The notes beneath the pieces were generated by a model, which had not been told where the DNA came from, did no database searches, and was given only the letters and a program-made list of their open reading frames with translations. A program made the position numbers and the translations under genes. From positions 1-64,000 of the forward strand of contig JAFEDD010000043.1 of assembly GCA_018241765.1 (NCBI GenBank): 64,000 bases of DNA. Reading direction: 5' to 3'. Positions within the stretch are counted from its first letter, which is position 1. Each line of letters begins with the position of its first letter. The DNA comes from Pseudomonadota bacterium. GTDB taxonomy: Bacteria; Pseudomonadota; Gammaproteobacteria; Burkholderiales; Casimicrobiaceae. Of this stretch, positions 9,069 through 18,467 are shown one piece after another.

Positions 9069-10596
9069 GCTTGCGTTCTTCCTGGCCATCGTCGTGGGCG
9101 CGGTGGCGGGATTGCGGCTGAAGCAGGCGCTGACGCTGCTGCTGTTGCTGGGCTTGGTGCAAGACCCGCTGCGCAAGTTGGTGACGGGGCAGCCCGTGGT
9201 GTTGAGCGGTTTGCTTGCGGTGGCGTTTGCGATTGCGTGCGCGGCCGCCGTCGCGTCGGGTGTGCGCTTGGCGCCCAACGCGGTTCGCGGATGGCGCGAA
9301 CAGCTCAGTGCACCGTTTCTGACGTTCATATTTTTGCTGGTGTCCCAGGCAGTGCATTCGATGCTGCGTTGGGGCAACCCGGCGTTGCTTTTGCTCGGTG
9401 GCTTGTTCTATCTGGCGCCGATCATCGCCTTCACGTTTGGTTATCAGCTCTCGCGGCGCATCGGGACGGCGGGTATCTATCGCTGGATGTGGTTCTACGT
9501 CGCGTTTTCGCTGGTGTGGTTCGTCGGGATTTACCTCAATGCGGTGGGGGCGTCGTGGCGGGTGCTGGGTGAGGTGGGGGTGGGTCAGATCATCTACGAC
9601 GTCGGGGCGCCGTCGAAAGCCAACGCGGGGTTCTATCGCGCGGCGGAGATCGCGGCGTGGCATGTGGCTACGGCGTCGTGCTTTCTCTTCATGGTGCTGA
9701 ATGGGCGCAAGCTCTCGGCGACAAAGATCGCGTTGGTGGCCGTCGTCGTGCTGTTTCTGCTTGGCGTGGGGGTGGCGACCGGGCGGCGCAAGATGTTGGT
9801 GCAGGTGGTGATCTTCGCGTCGACCTACCTGTTTCTGACCACCTGGTTCGTGCGGGGCAAGGCCCGATTGGGTATTTTGGCCTTGCTGCTGGGCGGTTTT
9901 TTGTTCGGCGCGGTACTGGCGGGCGTCAGCCCCGATGGGCGCGACGGTTCGTTCGATGCTGCATCCAACGTGACACCCGTTGCGCGCGGAGAGCAGCCGG
10001 GTCAGTTCGACGCCTGGCGAACACGTGGTTTGACCGTGTTCAAGGACGTCCCCGACCGGTTTTTGGCGCTTGGGTATGTGCCGGTGTTTTCCGCCATTTA
10101 TGACTATGGGTTCTTCGGGGCAGGGCTCGGTTACGGCGCGCAGGGGGCGCAATACTATGGCGCCGGGTTCGGCGCTGTGCGTGGCACCAGCGAAGGCGGG
10201 CTGGGCAAACTGGCGCTTGACCTCGGGCTGCCGGGCTTGGCCGCGTTCCTTTGGCTTTGCTACACGATGGCGAACATGATTTGGCGACGGTTGGCGGTGC
10301 TGAGCCGTGGCTCACCCGCGCACGCCCGGCTTGCCTTTGGGTTCACTGGCATTCTGGTGGCCAACGTCGCCACGTTCTCGGTCGCGACACAGGCGTTTGG
10401 CGACGTGCTGATATTGCTGATGCTTGGGTGGATGGTCGGCTTTGTGCTCGCCCTGCCGGAACTGGCCGCACGCGATATCGGGTTGCGTCCGGCCACGGTC
10501 GGCTCGCCGATCGGACGGCGAGCGACCGCGCTGGGTGGGGCCGCTGAGGTGGCGGCGCCACCGGGTGCCGCCGGTTCGTCGGCGTCGCGTGTCTGA
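9061..10596 (+). CDS. O-antigen polymerase/ligase-like integral membrane protein
   Basis: A 511-residue polytopic protein starting at GTG 9061, within the previous gene. At least ten hydrophobic segments are visible, e.g. FFLAIVVGAVAGL, LLLGGLFYLAPIIAF, LVAVVVLFLLGVGVA and ILALLLGGFLFGAVLAG. A hydrophilic loop of ~130 residues (about 300-420) contains GLGYGAQ and EGGLGKLALDLGLPG. Both resemble the periplasmic loop of Wzy polymerases and WaaL-type ligases. It would polymerise or ligate lipid-linked repeat units at the periplasmic face. Polymerase and ligase cannot be separated from sequence alone. The Ala/Gly/Ser-rich C-terminal tail is probably disordered. Confidence 0.75.
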   Translation: MVELAFFLAIVVGAVAGLRLKQALTLLLLLGLVQDPLRKLVTGQPVVLSGLLAVAFAIACAAAVASGVRLAPNAVRGWREQLSAPFLTFIFLLVSQAVHSMLRWGNPALLLLGGLFYLAPIIAFTFGYQLSRRIGTAGIYRWMWFYVAFSLVWFVGIYLNAVGASWRVLGEVGVGQIIYDVGAPSKANAGFYRAAEIAAWHVATASCFLFMVLNGRKLSATKIALVAVVVLFLLGVGVATGRRKMLVQVVIFASTYLFLTTWFVRGKARLGILALLLGGFLFGAVLAGVSPDGRDGSFDAASNVTPVARGEQPGQFDAWRTRGLTVFKDVPDRFLALGYVPVFSAIYDYGFFGAGLGYGAQGAQYYGAGFGAVRGTSEGGLGKLALDLGLPGLAAFLWLCYTMANMIWRRLAVLSRGSPAHARLAFGFTGILVANVATFSVATQAFGDVLILLMLGWMVGFVLALPELAARDIGLRPATVGSPIGRRATALGGAAEVAAPPGAAGSSASRV

Positions 10597-10606
10597 ACGG
10601 GTGAGC

Positions 10607-11827
10607 ATGCCGCTCGCGGTGCTGCACGCCATCCCATCGCTGAGTTTGGTGCACGGCGGCCCGAGCCGTGCGATTCGGATGATGGAGGCCGCGCTTCGCG
10701 AGCGCGGGGTGGATGTGCTGACGGTGGCGACCGACGACGATGGTCCGGGCCGCCGAGTGGTGCGGCGGTGTGGGGTCGCGGTCGATGAGGAAGGGGCGCG
10801 GCGGGTGTATTTCGCCAAGCGATTCGAGTTCTATACGACGGCGCCGTCATTTGCCGTCTGGGCGTGGCGCAACGTGCGCCGCTTTGATGTGGTGCATGTG
10901 CATGCGCTCTTCTCGTTCATGAGCGTGGTGGCGGCGACGGCTGCCTGGTTGCGAGGCGTGCCGTTCGTGTTGCGCCCGTTGGGCACGCTCAGCGCGTACG
11001 GCCTTGCCGAGCGGCGGCCTTGGCTGAAGCGGGTGTCGCTCGGGTTGATCGAGCGGCCGCTGTTGCGGCGCGCGTCGGCCGTGCACTGCACCAGCGAGGC
11101 CGAGGCGGCCGACGTGCGTGCGCTGGCAGCGGGGGCGAACGCCGTGGTCATTCCCCTGGCGGTGCCCGAGGCGGCGGACGAGGGCGGGGGCAGTGTCGAT
11201 GCCGATGATGTTGCCGCTGCGGTGGATGGCGGGGTGGCGGCGTCGGCCTTCGGCGATGCGCCGGACGGCGCGCGGGTGTTGTTTTTGTCGCGCCTCGATC
11301 CCAAGAAGAACGTGGAATGCCTGCTCGCTGCGTGGCCGTCGGTGCGGAGCGCGCATCCGACGGCGCGGCTCGTCATTGCGGGCACGGGGGAGGCGAGCTA
11401 TGTGGCGAGCCTGCGCGCGGCCGCCACGGTCGGTGGCGATGCGGGCGTGGTCTGGGTCGGGCAGGTCGAGGGCGAGCGCAAGCGGGCGTTGCTGGCGCAG
11501 GCGTCGGTGTTCGTGCTGCCGTCGTTCAACGAGAATTTCGGGATCGCGGCGGTCGAGGCGTTGGCCGCTGGCGTGCCGTGCGTGTTGTCGGAGGGGGTGG
11601 CGGTGGCGAGCGACGTGGTCGCGGCAGGCGCGGGCCTGATGGTGCGCGCCGAGCCCGACGCCGTGGCGGACGCCATCGGGCGTGTGCTGGGCGACGCGCC
11701 GTTGCGGGCCGCGATGGCGGCCGCCGCGAGGCGGGTGGCGCGCGAGCGCTTTTCGCCTCGCGCGATGGGGATGCGGTTGCAGGCGATGTACATGGAGGTT
11801 CAAAGCGACAGGCATCCCCGCGCATGA
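10607..11827 (+). CDS. Family 4 glycosyltransferase (GT-B fold)
   Basis: A 406-residue retaining glycosyltransferase. The N-terminal half has the acceptor-side GGPSRAIRMMEAAL and a VHVHALFSF strand. The C-terminal half has VLFLSRLDPKKNVECLL, a Rossmann strand RLVIAGTGE, and the E-x7-E motif in ENFGIAAVE that binds the nucleotide sugar. ATG 10607 is chosen; GTG 10589 and GTG 10601 are in frame just upstream, and the former would give an 8-base overlap with the membrane protein. Gly/Ala/Asp-rich residues ~190-220 form an inserted loop. It fits a mannosyl-, glucosyl- or fucosyltransferase of the surface glycan pathway. Confidence 0.85.
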   Translation: MPLAVLHAIPSLSLVHGGPSRAIRMMEAALRERGVDVLTVATDDDGPGRRVVRRCGVAVDEEGARRVYFAKRFEFYTTAPSFAVWAWRNVRRFDVVHVHALFSFMSVVAATAAWLRGVPFVLRPLGTLSAYGLAERRPWLKRVSLGLIERPLLRRASAVHCTSEAEAADVRALAAGANAVVIPLAVPEAADEGGGSVDADDVAAAVDGGVAASAFGDAPDGARVLFLSRLDPKKNVECLLAAWPSVRSAHPTARLVIAGTGEASYVASLRAAATVGGDAGVVWVGQVEGERKRALLAQASVFVLPSFNENFGIAAVEALAAGVPCVLSEGVAVASDVVAAGAGLMVRAEPDAVADAIGRVLGDAPLRAAMAAAARRVARERFSPRAMGMRLQAMYMEVQSDRHPRA

Positions 11828-11892
11828 TGGAAGCCAACGACAGATCACGGCGGCGCGGCAACGATCGACTACGAAGACGATAATTTCTTGTT

Positions 11893-12894
11893 ATGAAGAA
11901 TGTGTTGGTGACTGGGGGGGCGGGTTACATCGGTAGCCACACTTGCAAGGCGCTGGCGGCGGCCGGCGTGCAACCGGTGTCTTTTGACGACCTGAGTGGC
12001 GGTGACGAGGCGCTCGTGCGTTGGGGGCCACTGGTGGTTGGTGATCTGCGCGACACGGCGAGGCTCGCGGCGACCATCAAACAGCACGCGGTCGATGCGG
12101 TCATTCATTTTGCGGGACGCATCGCCGTGGGCGAATCGGTGGCGGCGCCTTGGCTTCACTACGGCGCCAACGTGGCCGGTTCACTCTCGCTGCTGGAGGC
12201 GATGCGACAGGGAGGCGCGCGCCATCTGGTGTTTTCCAGTTCGGCGGCGGTGTATGGGCTTCCCGATGTGCCCTGGGTGTCGGAAGAGATGCCGTTGCAG
12301 CCGATCAGTCCATACGGGCGCACCAAGCTGATGATCGAACAGGCGCTGCGCGACTACGCGGCCGCATCGGAGCAGCGCGCCATTGCGCTGCGCTACTTCA
12401 ATGCGGCCGGTGCCGACCCCGATGGTGAGACGGGTGAGTTGCATGAACCGGAGACGCACCTGATTCCGCTGGCGCTGGCTGCGCTCGATGGTGGCAAACC
12501 GCTGACGGTGTTTGGCGATGATTACGACACGCCCGACGGCACTTGCATCCGCGACTATGTGCACGTGACTGACCTTGCCGATGCCCATGTGCGCGCGCTG
12601 GCCGCGCTCGAAAGCGGTGATGCCCCTGCCGCGCTGAACGTGGGTTCGGGGCGCGGCTACTCGGTGCGCGAGGTGCTGACGGTGATCGAGCAGGTGGTTG
12701 GCCGGGCGGTTCCGATTTGCATGGGGCAGCGACGCGCGGGCGATCCGGCGCGTTTGGTGGCGGACGCGCGGCGCATTCGGCAGGCGCTGGACTGGACGCC
12801 GGCGCATTCCACGTTGCCCGAGATCGTGGCGTCTGCCTGGGCGTGGCATCGAGGTGGCGCCAAAGCCACGCGCGGTCAGGTGGAGGCGGCGTGA
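11893..12894 (+). CDS. galE: UDP-glucose 4-epimerase
   Basis: A 333-residue extended short-chain dehydrogenase. TGGAGYIGSH is the NAD-binding glycine motif, SSSAAVYG supplies the catalytic Ser/Thr, and SPYGRTKLM is the Y-x3-K pair. RYFNAAGADPDGETGE and IRDYVHVTDLADAH are hallmark GalE segments. It interconverts UDP-glucose and UDP-galactose (or the N-acetyl forms), supplying the glycosyltransferases around it. It is preceded by a 65-base gap, one of the few breaks in this gene string, so an internal promoter is possible. A GATAAT at 11879-11884 has no recognisable -35 partner. Its end overlaps the next start as GTGA. Confidence 0.93.
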   Translation: MKNVLVTGGAGYIGSHTCKALAAAGVQPVSFDDLSGGDEALVRWGPLVVGDLRDTARLAATIKQHAVDAVIHFAGRIAVGESVAAPWLHYGANVAGSLSLLEAMRQGGARHLVFSSSAAVYGLPDVPWVSEEMPLQPISPYGRTKLMIEQALRDYAAASEQRAIALRYFNAAGADPDGETGELHEPETHLIPLALAALDGGKPLTVFGDDYDTPDGTCIRDYVHVTDLADAHVRALAALESGDAPAALNVGSGRGYSVREVLTVIEQVVGRAVPICMGQRRAGDPARLVADARRIRQALDWTPAHSTLPEIVASAWAWHRGGAKATRGQVEAA

Positions 12895-13850
12895 GAGCGA
12901 CGATCAGCGCGGTGGTGCTTTGCCACAACGAGGCGGTGAACATTCACCACTGCCTCGAGAGCGTGGCGCCGTGGATGGATGTGTTCGTCGTCGATTCCGG
13001 CAGCACCGACGGCACGCAAGAGATCATTCGCGGCTATACGCCGCATCTGTTCGAGCATCCGTATTCGAGCCATGCGGCACAGTGGGCGTGGGCACTGGAT
13101 CATCTGCCCATCACGACGGACTGGGTGCTCGCGCTGGATGCCGACTTCGTGCTGACGCCGGCGTTGCGCGCCGAGATCGAGGGAAAACTGGCGAGCGTCG
13201 ACGCTGGGGTGGCTGGGGTGTATGTGCGTCACCGTTATGTGTTCGGCGGGGGGCCGATACGCTTTGGCGGCACCAAGCAATTTTGGCTGCGCATCATTCG
13301 ACGCGGGCGAGCGCGGCCTGACCAGAGCGACCTCGTGGATTTTCGTTTCACCGTTGACGGTTCGGTGTCGCGCTTCGCCGGTGCAGTGATTGAATACAAC
13401 CGTCACGACGACGATATTTCGGTGTGGACGCGAAAGCAGGACAAATTCTCGTTGCGACTTGCCGTCGAGGAAGAACTGCGTCGCCGAAGCCTGCTCGGCT
13501 GGGAAGGCAAGCCCTCGCTGCTCGGAACGCCCGATGAGCGTTTCATGCGACTGCGTGACCTGTGGCTCAATTCGCCGCTGTTTGTGCGGCCGGTGCTCTA
13601 CTTCTTCTATCGTTACGTGTTGATGTTGGGGTTGCTCGATGGCCGCGCCGGATTTCTCTACCACGTGTTGCAGGGGTTCTGGCTGCGCTTGATGGTGGAT
13701 TGGAAGATCATGCAGATTCGTGGCGCAGCACTCTCCGACGCGGAACTCGACACGCTGCGCCAGCGAATGTTCGAGACGCGCGATGGCGGCGTGGAGCCGC
13801 TGTTGCGGGCGGTTCGAGCCGCAGCGACCGACGCGGGAGCGCAACGATGA
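12891..13850 (+). CDS. Family 2 glycosyltransferase (WaaE/KdtX-like)
   Basis: A 319-residue GT2 enzyme starting at GTG 12891 inside the galE stop. The core has ISAVVLCHNEAVNI, VVDSGSTDGT and LALDADFVLT; DADF replaces the DxD motif, as in WaaE-like beta-1,4-glucosyltransferases that use lipid-anchored acceptors. The C-terminal third has aromatic-rich helices (RPVLYFFYRYVLMLGLLDG, FLYHVLQGFWLRLM) that could sit in the membrane interface. It is one of five complete GT2 domains encoded in this locus, including the fused one. Substrate unknown. Confidence 0.82.
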   Translation: MRATISAVVLCHNEAVNIHHCLESVAPWMDVFVVDSGSTDGTQEIIRGYTPHLFEHPYSSHAAQWAWALDHLPITTDWVLALDADFVLTPALRAEIEGKLASVDAGVAGVYVRHRYVFGGGPIRFGGTKQFWLRIIRRGRARPDQSDLVDFRFTVDGSVSRFAGAVIEYNRHDDDISVWTRKQDKFSLRLAVEEELRRRSLLGWEGKPSLLGTPDERFMRLRDLWLNSPLFVRPVLYFFYRYVLMLGLLDGRAGFLYHVLQGFWLRLMVDWKIMQIRGAALSDAELDTLRQRMFETRDGGVEPLLRAVRAAATDAGAQR

Positions 13851-15601
13851 CGACGATTCTCGGCATCAACGCCTTCCACGGCGATTCGGCGGCGTGTGTG
13901 GTGCGCGACGGGGTGCTGGTGAATGCGGCGGAGGAGGAGCGCTTTCGTCGCGTGAAGCACTGGGCCGGGTTTCCGTCGCAGGCGATTGCGTGGTGTCTGG
14001 CCGATGCGGGTTTGACGCTGGCCGAGGTCGACCATGTGGCGGTGAATCAGGACTCGAGCGCGAATCTGGGCCGCAAGGTGGCGTACACGCTGCTGAAGCG
14101 CCCGGATTTGAGCCTGGTGCTCGATCGCATCCGCAACAAGCGTGAACGCGAGGGCATCGATGCCCATCTGGCGCGGGCCTTTCCGGGGCAGGCATTCGCC
14201 GGGCGTTTGCATGCGGTGGAGCATCACGTCGCGCACCTTTCGTCGGCGTTTCACGTGTCGCCGTTCGATGAGGCGGTGGTGGTGTCGGTGGATGGGTTCG
14301 GCGACTTTGCGAGCGCGGCGTGGGGGTTGGGCCGCGGCACGCAGATCACGGTGGATGATCGGGTGTACTTTCCGCATTCGCTCGGCATGTTCTATCAGGC
14401 GCTGACGCAATACCTCGGGTTTCCGAACTACGGCGACGAGTACAAGGTGATGGGGCTCGCGCCTTACGGCGAGCCCGGACACATCGAGGCGATGCGCAAG
14501 ATCGTTCGCCTGCATGACGACGGCGGTTTTTCGCTGAACCTCGACTACTTCCGTCATGCTCGCGAAAAGGTCGAGTACGAGTGGGAGCAGGGTTCGCCGA
14601 GCGTCGGCACGCTGTTCACGCCGGCGCTGGAGGCGTTGCTTGGCCCGGCGCGCAAGGCGAGCGACCCGCTCGAGCAGAAGCACAAGAACATCGCGCGCTC
14701 GGTGCAGGCGATGTACGAGGAGGCGTTTTTTCATCTGCTCAACGCCTTGCATCGCCGCTATCCGGTGTCGGCGGTGTGTGTGGCGGGCGGCTGTGGCATG
14801 AACTCGGTGGCCAACGGCAAGATCACGGTGCGAACGCCGTTCACGCAGGTGTATGTGCAGTCGGCGGCGGGCGACGCGGGCGGGGCGATCGGGGCGGCGT
14901 TTGCGGTGTGGCACGAACTGGGCGGCGCGCGTGCTGCGCCGATGTTGCATGCCTACCTGGGGCCGGGGTGCGACGCGGGCGAGATTGCCGCGCTGCTGCA
15001 GGATCGGGCGCAGGAAATCGAGGCCGCAGGTTGTGTGCGCACGACGTTCGCGGACGAGGGCGCGCTGTGCGCGCGCACGGCGCGCGCGGTGGCGGACGGC
15101 AAGGTGGTGGGCTGGTTTCAGGGGCGGATGGAGTGGGGGCCGCGCGCGCTGGGCAACCGCTCGATTCTGGGCGACCCGCGCCGCGCCGACATGAAGGACA
15201 TTCTGAACCTGAAGATCAAGCGGCGCGAGTCGTTCCGGCCGTTCGCGCCGTCGGTGCTGCGCGAAGCGGTGCCGCAATGGTTCGAACTCGATGGTGATGT
15301 GCCGTTCATGATGCAGGTGTATCCGATCCGTGCGGAGCGGCGGGCGCAGATTCCTGCGGTCACTCACGTCGATGGCTCGGGGCGCTTGCAGACGGTCGAA
15401 GCCTCGGCCAACGCGCGCTACCACGGCCTGATCGCGGCGTTTCGCGATTTGACCGGCGTGCCGATGGTGCTCAACACGTCGTTCAACGAGAACGAGCCGG
15501 TGGTGTGCCGGCCGGCGGAGGCGCTCGATTGCTTCCTGCGGACGAAGATGGACGTGCTGGTGCTGGGCGACGAGTTCATCGAGAGAATCGCGCCGACATG
15601 A
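13847..15601 (+). CDS. Carbamoyltransferase, NodU/CmcH (TobZ) family
   Basis: A 584-residue protein with full two-domain architecture. The N-terminal Kae1-like part has GINAFHGDSAAC, EEERFRRVKHW, the metal-ligand histidines of EHHVAHLSSAF, and VSVDGFGD. The C-terminal YrdC-like part has GRMEWGPRALGNRSIL and RRESFRPFAPSV. The family transfers a carbamoyl group from carbamoyl phosphate via carbamoyl-AMP onto sugar hydroxyls, as in Nod factors and tobramycin. Within a glycan operon the likely product is an O-carbamoylated sugar. The start overlaps the preceding stop (ATGA), and the end overlaps the next gene in the same way. Confidence 0.9.
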   Translation: MTTILGINAFHGDSAACVVRDGVLVNAAEEERFRRVKHWAGFPSQAIAWCLADAGLTLAEVDHVAVNQDSSANLGRKVAYTLLKRPDLSLVLDRIRNKREREGIDAHLARAFPGQAFAGRLHAVEHHVAHLSSAFHVSPFDEAVVVSVDGFGDFASAAWGLGRGTQITVDDRVYFPHSLGMFYQALTQYLGFPNYGDEYKVMGLAPYGEPGHIEAMRKIVRLHDDGGFSLNLDYFRHAREKVEYEWEQGSPSVGTLFTPALEALLGPARKASDPLEQKHKNIARSVQAMYEEAFFHLLNALHRRYPVSAVCVAGGCGMNSVANGKITVRTPFTQVYVQSAAGDAGGAIGAAFAVWHELGGARAAPMLHAYLGPGCDAGEIAALLQDRAQEIEAAGCVRTTFADEGALCARTARAVADGKVVGWFQGRMEWGPRALGNRSILGDPRRADMKDILNLKIKRRESFRPFAPSVLREAVPQWFELDGDVPFMMQVYPIRAERRAQIPAVTHVDGSGRLQTVEASANARYHGLIAAFRDLTGVPMVLNTSFNENEPVVCRPAEALDCFLRTKMDVLVLGDEFIERIAPT

Positions 15602-16353
15602 AGATCTCGGTGGTGACGGCGGTGTTCAACCGGGTGGCGACGGTGTCCGATTCGTTGCGTTCGAGCGTGGCGCAGCGGCATGGCCCGGTGGAGCGCATCG
15701 TCATCGATGGCGGGTCGACCGACGGCACGGTGGCGGCGGTGCAGGGCTTCGGCGAGGGGGTGGCGGTGCTGGTGTCCGAGCCTGACCGCGGCATCTATGA
15801 CGCGCTGAACAAGGGCGTGGCGCTGGCCACGGGCGAGGTGGTGGGCTTTCTGCACGCCGATGACGTGTTCAACGATGACGAGGCGCTGACCCGCGTGGCG
15901 GCGGCGGTGGCTGACCCGAGTGTGGCGGCGGTGTATGGTGACCTGGTCTACGTCAGCCGTGGAGAGAGGCCGCACGTCGTGCGCGACTGGCGGGCGGGCT
16001 CGTATTCGGCGGCGAAGCTGCGGCACGGCTGGATGCCGCCGCACCCGACGCTTTATGTGCGGCGCGCCGTGTTCGAGTCGGTTGGGCGCTTCGATACGAC
16101 GCTTCGCATCGCGGCGGATTACGACTGGATGCTGCGCCTGCTGCTGGCCGGACATCGCGTGGCGCACATTCCGGCGGTGCAGGTTCGCATGCGCACGGGT
16201 GGCGTGAGCAACCGCAGTGTCGGCAATGTGCTGCGCAAGTCCGGCGAGGACTTTCTGGCGCTTCGGCGCAACGGGTTTGGGGCGGTCGCTGCGGCGACGA
16301 CGCTCACGGCGAAAAACCTGCGCAAGCTGCCGCAATTGCTGCCGCGTGGTTGA
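15598..16353 (+). CDS. Family 2 glycosyltransferase (WcaE-like)
   Basis: A compact 251-residue GT2 domain. KISVVTAVFNRV, IDGGSTDGT, SEPDRGIYDALNKGV and FLHADDVF match the colanic-acid WcaE subgroup, where 'GiYDAmNKGi' is characteristic. ADYDWMLRLL at ~177 carries the probable catalytic Asp. No membrane segment is present. It overlaps the carbamoyltransferase stop by four bases. WcaE-like enzymes are often fucosyltransferases, and GDP-fucose genes follow directly, so fucose is a reasonable but unproven donor. Confidence 0.83.
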   Translation: MKISVVTAVFNRVATVSDSLRSSVAQRHGPVERIVIDGGSTDGTVAAVQGFGEGVAVLVSEPDRGIYDALNKGVALATGEVVGFLHADDVFNDDEALTRVAAAVADPSVAAVYGDLVYVSRGERPHVVRDWRAGSYSAAKLRHGWMPPHPTLYVRRAVFESVGRFDTTLRIAADYDWMLRLLLAGHRVAHIPAVQVRMRTGGVSNRSVGNVLRKSGEDFLALRRNGFGAVAAATTLTAKNLRKLPQLLPRG

Positions 16354-16392
16354 CGCGGGAGCGGCAAAATGAGGTCACTTCGGGGGCGCGAC

Positions 16393-17502
16393 ATGAAGCG
16401 GGCATTGATCACCGGTATCACGGGGCAGGACGGCGCATATCTCGCCGAGTTCCTGCTGGGCAAGGGCTATGAGGTGCACGGCATCAAGCGCCGCGCGTCG
16501 TCGTTCAACACCGAGCGCATCGATCACTTGTATCAGGATCCGCAAGAGACGGACCGCCGCATGGTGCTGCATTACGGCGACCTGAGCGACAGCGGCAACC
16601 TGACGCGCATCGTGCAGCAGGTGCAGCCCGACGAGGTCTACAACCTCGGGGCGCAGAGCCATGTGCAGGTGTCCTTCGAGACGCCGGAGTACACCGCCGA
16701 CGTCGACGCGCTGGGCGCCGTGCGCTTGCTGGAGGCGATCCGTCTGCTCGGGCTGACGCGGCACACGCGCTACTACCAGGCGTCGACCAGCGAGCTCTAC
16801 GGCAAGGTGGTGGAGACGCCGCAGACCGAGCGCACTCCGTTCTATCCGCGCTCGCCCTACGGCGTGGCGAAGCTCTATGCGTACTGGATCACGGTGAATT
16901 ACCGTGAGTCCTACGGCATGTATGCCTGCAACGGCATTCTGTTCAATCATGAATCGCCGTTGCGCGGTGAGACGTTCGTCACGCGCAAGATCACGCGGGC
17001 CATGGCGCGGGCGCACGTCGGGCTGGAGCAATGCCTGTATCTGGGCAACCTCGATGCGTTGCGCGATTGGGGGCATGCGCGGGACTATGTGCGGATGCAA
17101 TGGATGATGTTGCAGCAGGAGCAGGCCGAGGACTTCGTGATCGCCACCGGCAGGCAATATTCGGTGCGGCAGTTCGTCGAGCGCGCGGCGGGGGAACTTG
17201 GCATCACGTTGGAGTGGCGAGGCGCGGGCGTCGACGAGAAGGGCGTCGTCGCGACGGCGCCGGCGGACAGCGCGGTGAAGCCGGGGCATACGCTGGTGGC
17301 GGTGGATCCGCGCTACTTCCGGCCGGCCGAGGTGGAGTCGCTCCTGGGCGACCCAACCAAGGCGCGCGAAAGGCTTGGCTGGACGCCCGCGATCAGCTTT
17401 GAAGAGATGGTCAGCGAAATGGTGCGGGCCGATTTGAATGCCGCGCGGCGCGACGCCTTGGTGCAGGGCGCGGGTTACGCGACGCCCTCGTTTCGGGAGT
17501 AG
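16393..17502 (+). CDS. gmd: GDP-mannose 4,6-dehydratase
   Basis: A 369-residue SDR enzyme converting GDP-D-mannose to GDP-4-keto-6-deoxy-D-mannose. [16 protein letters not shown] is the NADP-binding motif, [13 protein letters not shown] and STSELYGKV contain the catalytic Thr/Ser-Glu, and [12 protein letters not shown] the Tyr-Lys pair. [18 protein letters not shown] is diagnostic for Gmd. ATG 16393 gives the normal N-terminus; ATG 16369 would add eight residues. It starts 39 bases after the previous gene and is followed closely by fcl, the standard pair for GDP-L-fucose synthesis. Confidence 0.95.
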   Translation: MKRALITGITGQDGAYLAEFLLGKGYEVHGIKRRASSFNTERIDHLYQDPQETDRRMVLHYGDLSDSGNLTRIVQQVQPDEVYNLGAQSHVQVSFETPEYTADVDALGAVRLLEAIRLLGLTRHTRYYQASTSELYGKVVETPQTERTPFYPRSPYGVAKLYAYWITVNYRESYGMYACNGILFNHESPLRGETFVTRKITRAMARAHVGLEQCLYLGNLDALRDWGHARDYVRMQWMMLQQEQAEDFVIATGRQYSVRQFVERAAGELGITLEWRGAGVDEKGVVATAPADSAVKPGHTLVAVDPRYFRPAEVESLLGDPTKARERLGWTPAISFEEMVSEMVRADLNAARRDALVQGAGYATPSFRE

Positions 17503-17507
17503 GTCGC

Positions 17508-18467
17508 ATGGATGTTTCTGCCCGCATCTTTGTGGCGGGTCACCGCGGACTGGTGGGTTCGGCACTCGTGCGCTGCCTCCAGCGTGCCGGTGCCACCGAT
17601 CTCGTCGTGCGCAGCCGTGCCGAGCTGGATCTGACCGACCAACGCGCGGTCGCGGAGTTTTTTGCGCGGGAGCGCCCGGCATATGTGTTTCTCGCGGCGG
17701 CCAAGGTCGGTGGCATCAAGGCGAACGACACCTATCCGGCCGAGTTCCTGCGCGACAACCTCGCCATCCAGACCAACGTGATTCATTCGGCGTGGCAGAC
17801 GGGGGTGCGGAAACTCTGCTTTCTGGGTTCGTCGTGCATCTACCCGAAGCTCGCGCCGCAGCCCATGGCGGAGGACGCGCTGCTGACCGGTCCGCTCGAA
17901 CCGACGAACGAGTGGTATGCCGTCGCCAAGATCGCCGGGATCAAGATGTGTCAGGCGTACCGCCGCCAATACGGGTTCGATGCGATCAGCGTGATGCCGA
18001 CGAACCTCTATGGGCCGGGGGACAATTTCGATTTGCAGAATTCGCACGTGCTGCCGGCGATGATCCGGCGCTTCCACGAGGCGGAACTTGCCGACGCGCC
18101 GAGCGTGACGATCTGGGGCAGCGGTACGCCGCGTCGCGAATTCCTGCATGTGGACGACATGGCGGAGGCTTGTGTCTTTCTGATGCGGCAGTACACCGGA
18201 GAGATGCACGTCAACGTGGGGGTTGGCGAGGATCTGACCATCCTTGATCTGGCCGCTAAAGTGGCCGCGGCCGTGGGGTATCGCGGTGCGATTGCGACTG
18301 ACCCGACGAAGCCCGATGGCACGCCGCGCAAACTGATGGATGTCGGTCGCATCCGCGCCATGGGATGGCGCGCGCGCATCGGACTGGACGAAGGGATTGC
18401 CGACACCTATCGCTGGTATCTCGGCCATTCAGCCGAGGTGCGCGGGGCGAGCCTGCCGTCGCCATGA
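17508..18467 (+). CDS. fcl: GDP-L-fucose synthase (epimerase/reductase)
   Basis: A 319-residue SDR enzyme that epimerises and reduces the Gmd product to GDP-L-fucose. Visible signatures are [16 protein letters not shown] (NADPH binding), [14 protein letters not shown] (catalytic Ser and Cys), [14 protein letters not shown] (Tyr-Lys) and [10 protein letters not shown]. Its start lies five bases after gmd with a GGGAG ribosome-binding site at about 17496. It completes GDP-fucose supply for the locus and overlaps the next gene by four bases. Confidence 0.95.
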   Translation: MDVSARIFVAGHRGLVGSALVRCLQRAGATDLVVRSRAELDLTDQRAVAEFFARERPAYVFLAAAKVGGIKANDTYPAEFLRDNLAIQTNVIHSAWQTGVRKLCFLGSSCIYPKLAPQPMAEDALLTGPLEPTNEWYAVAKIAGIKMCQAYRRQYGFDAISVMPTNLYGPGDNFDLQNSHVLPAMIRRFHEAELADAPSVTIWGSGTPRREFLHVDDMAEACVFLMRQYTGEMHVNVGVGEDLTILDLAAKVAAAVGYRGAIATDPTKPDGTPRKLMDVGRIRAMGWRARIGLDEGIADTYRWYLGHSAEVRGASLPSP

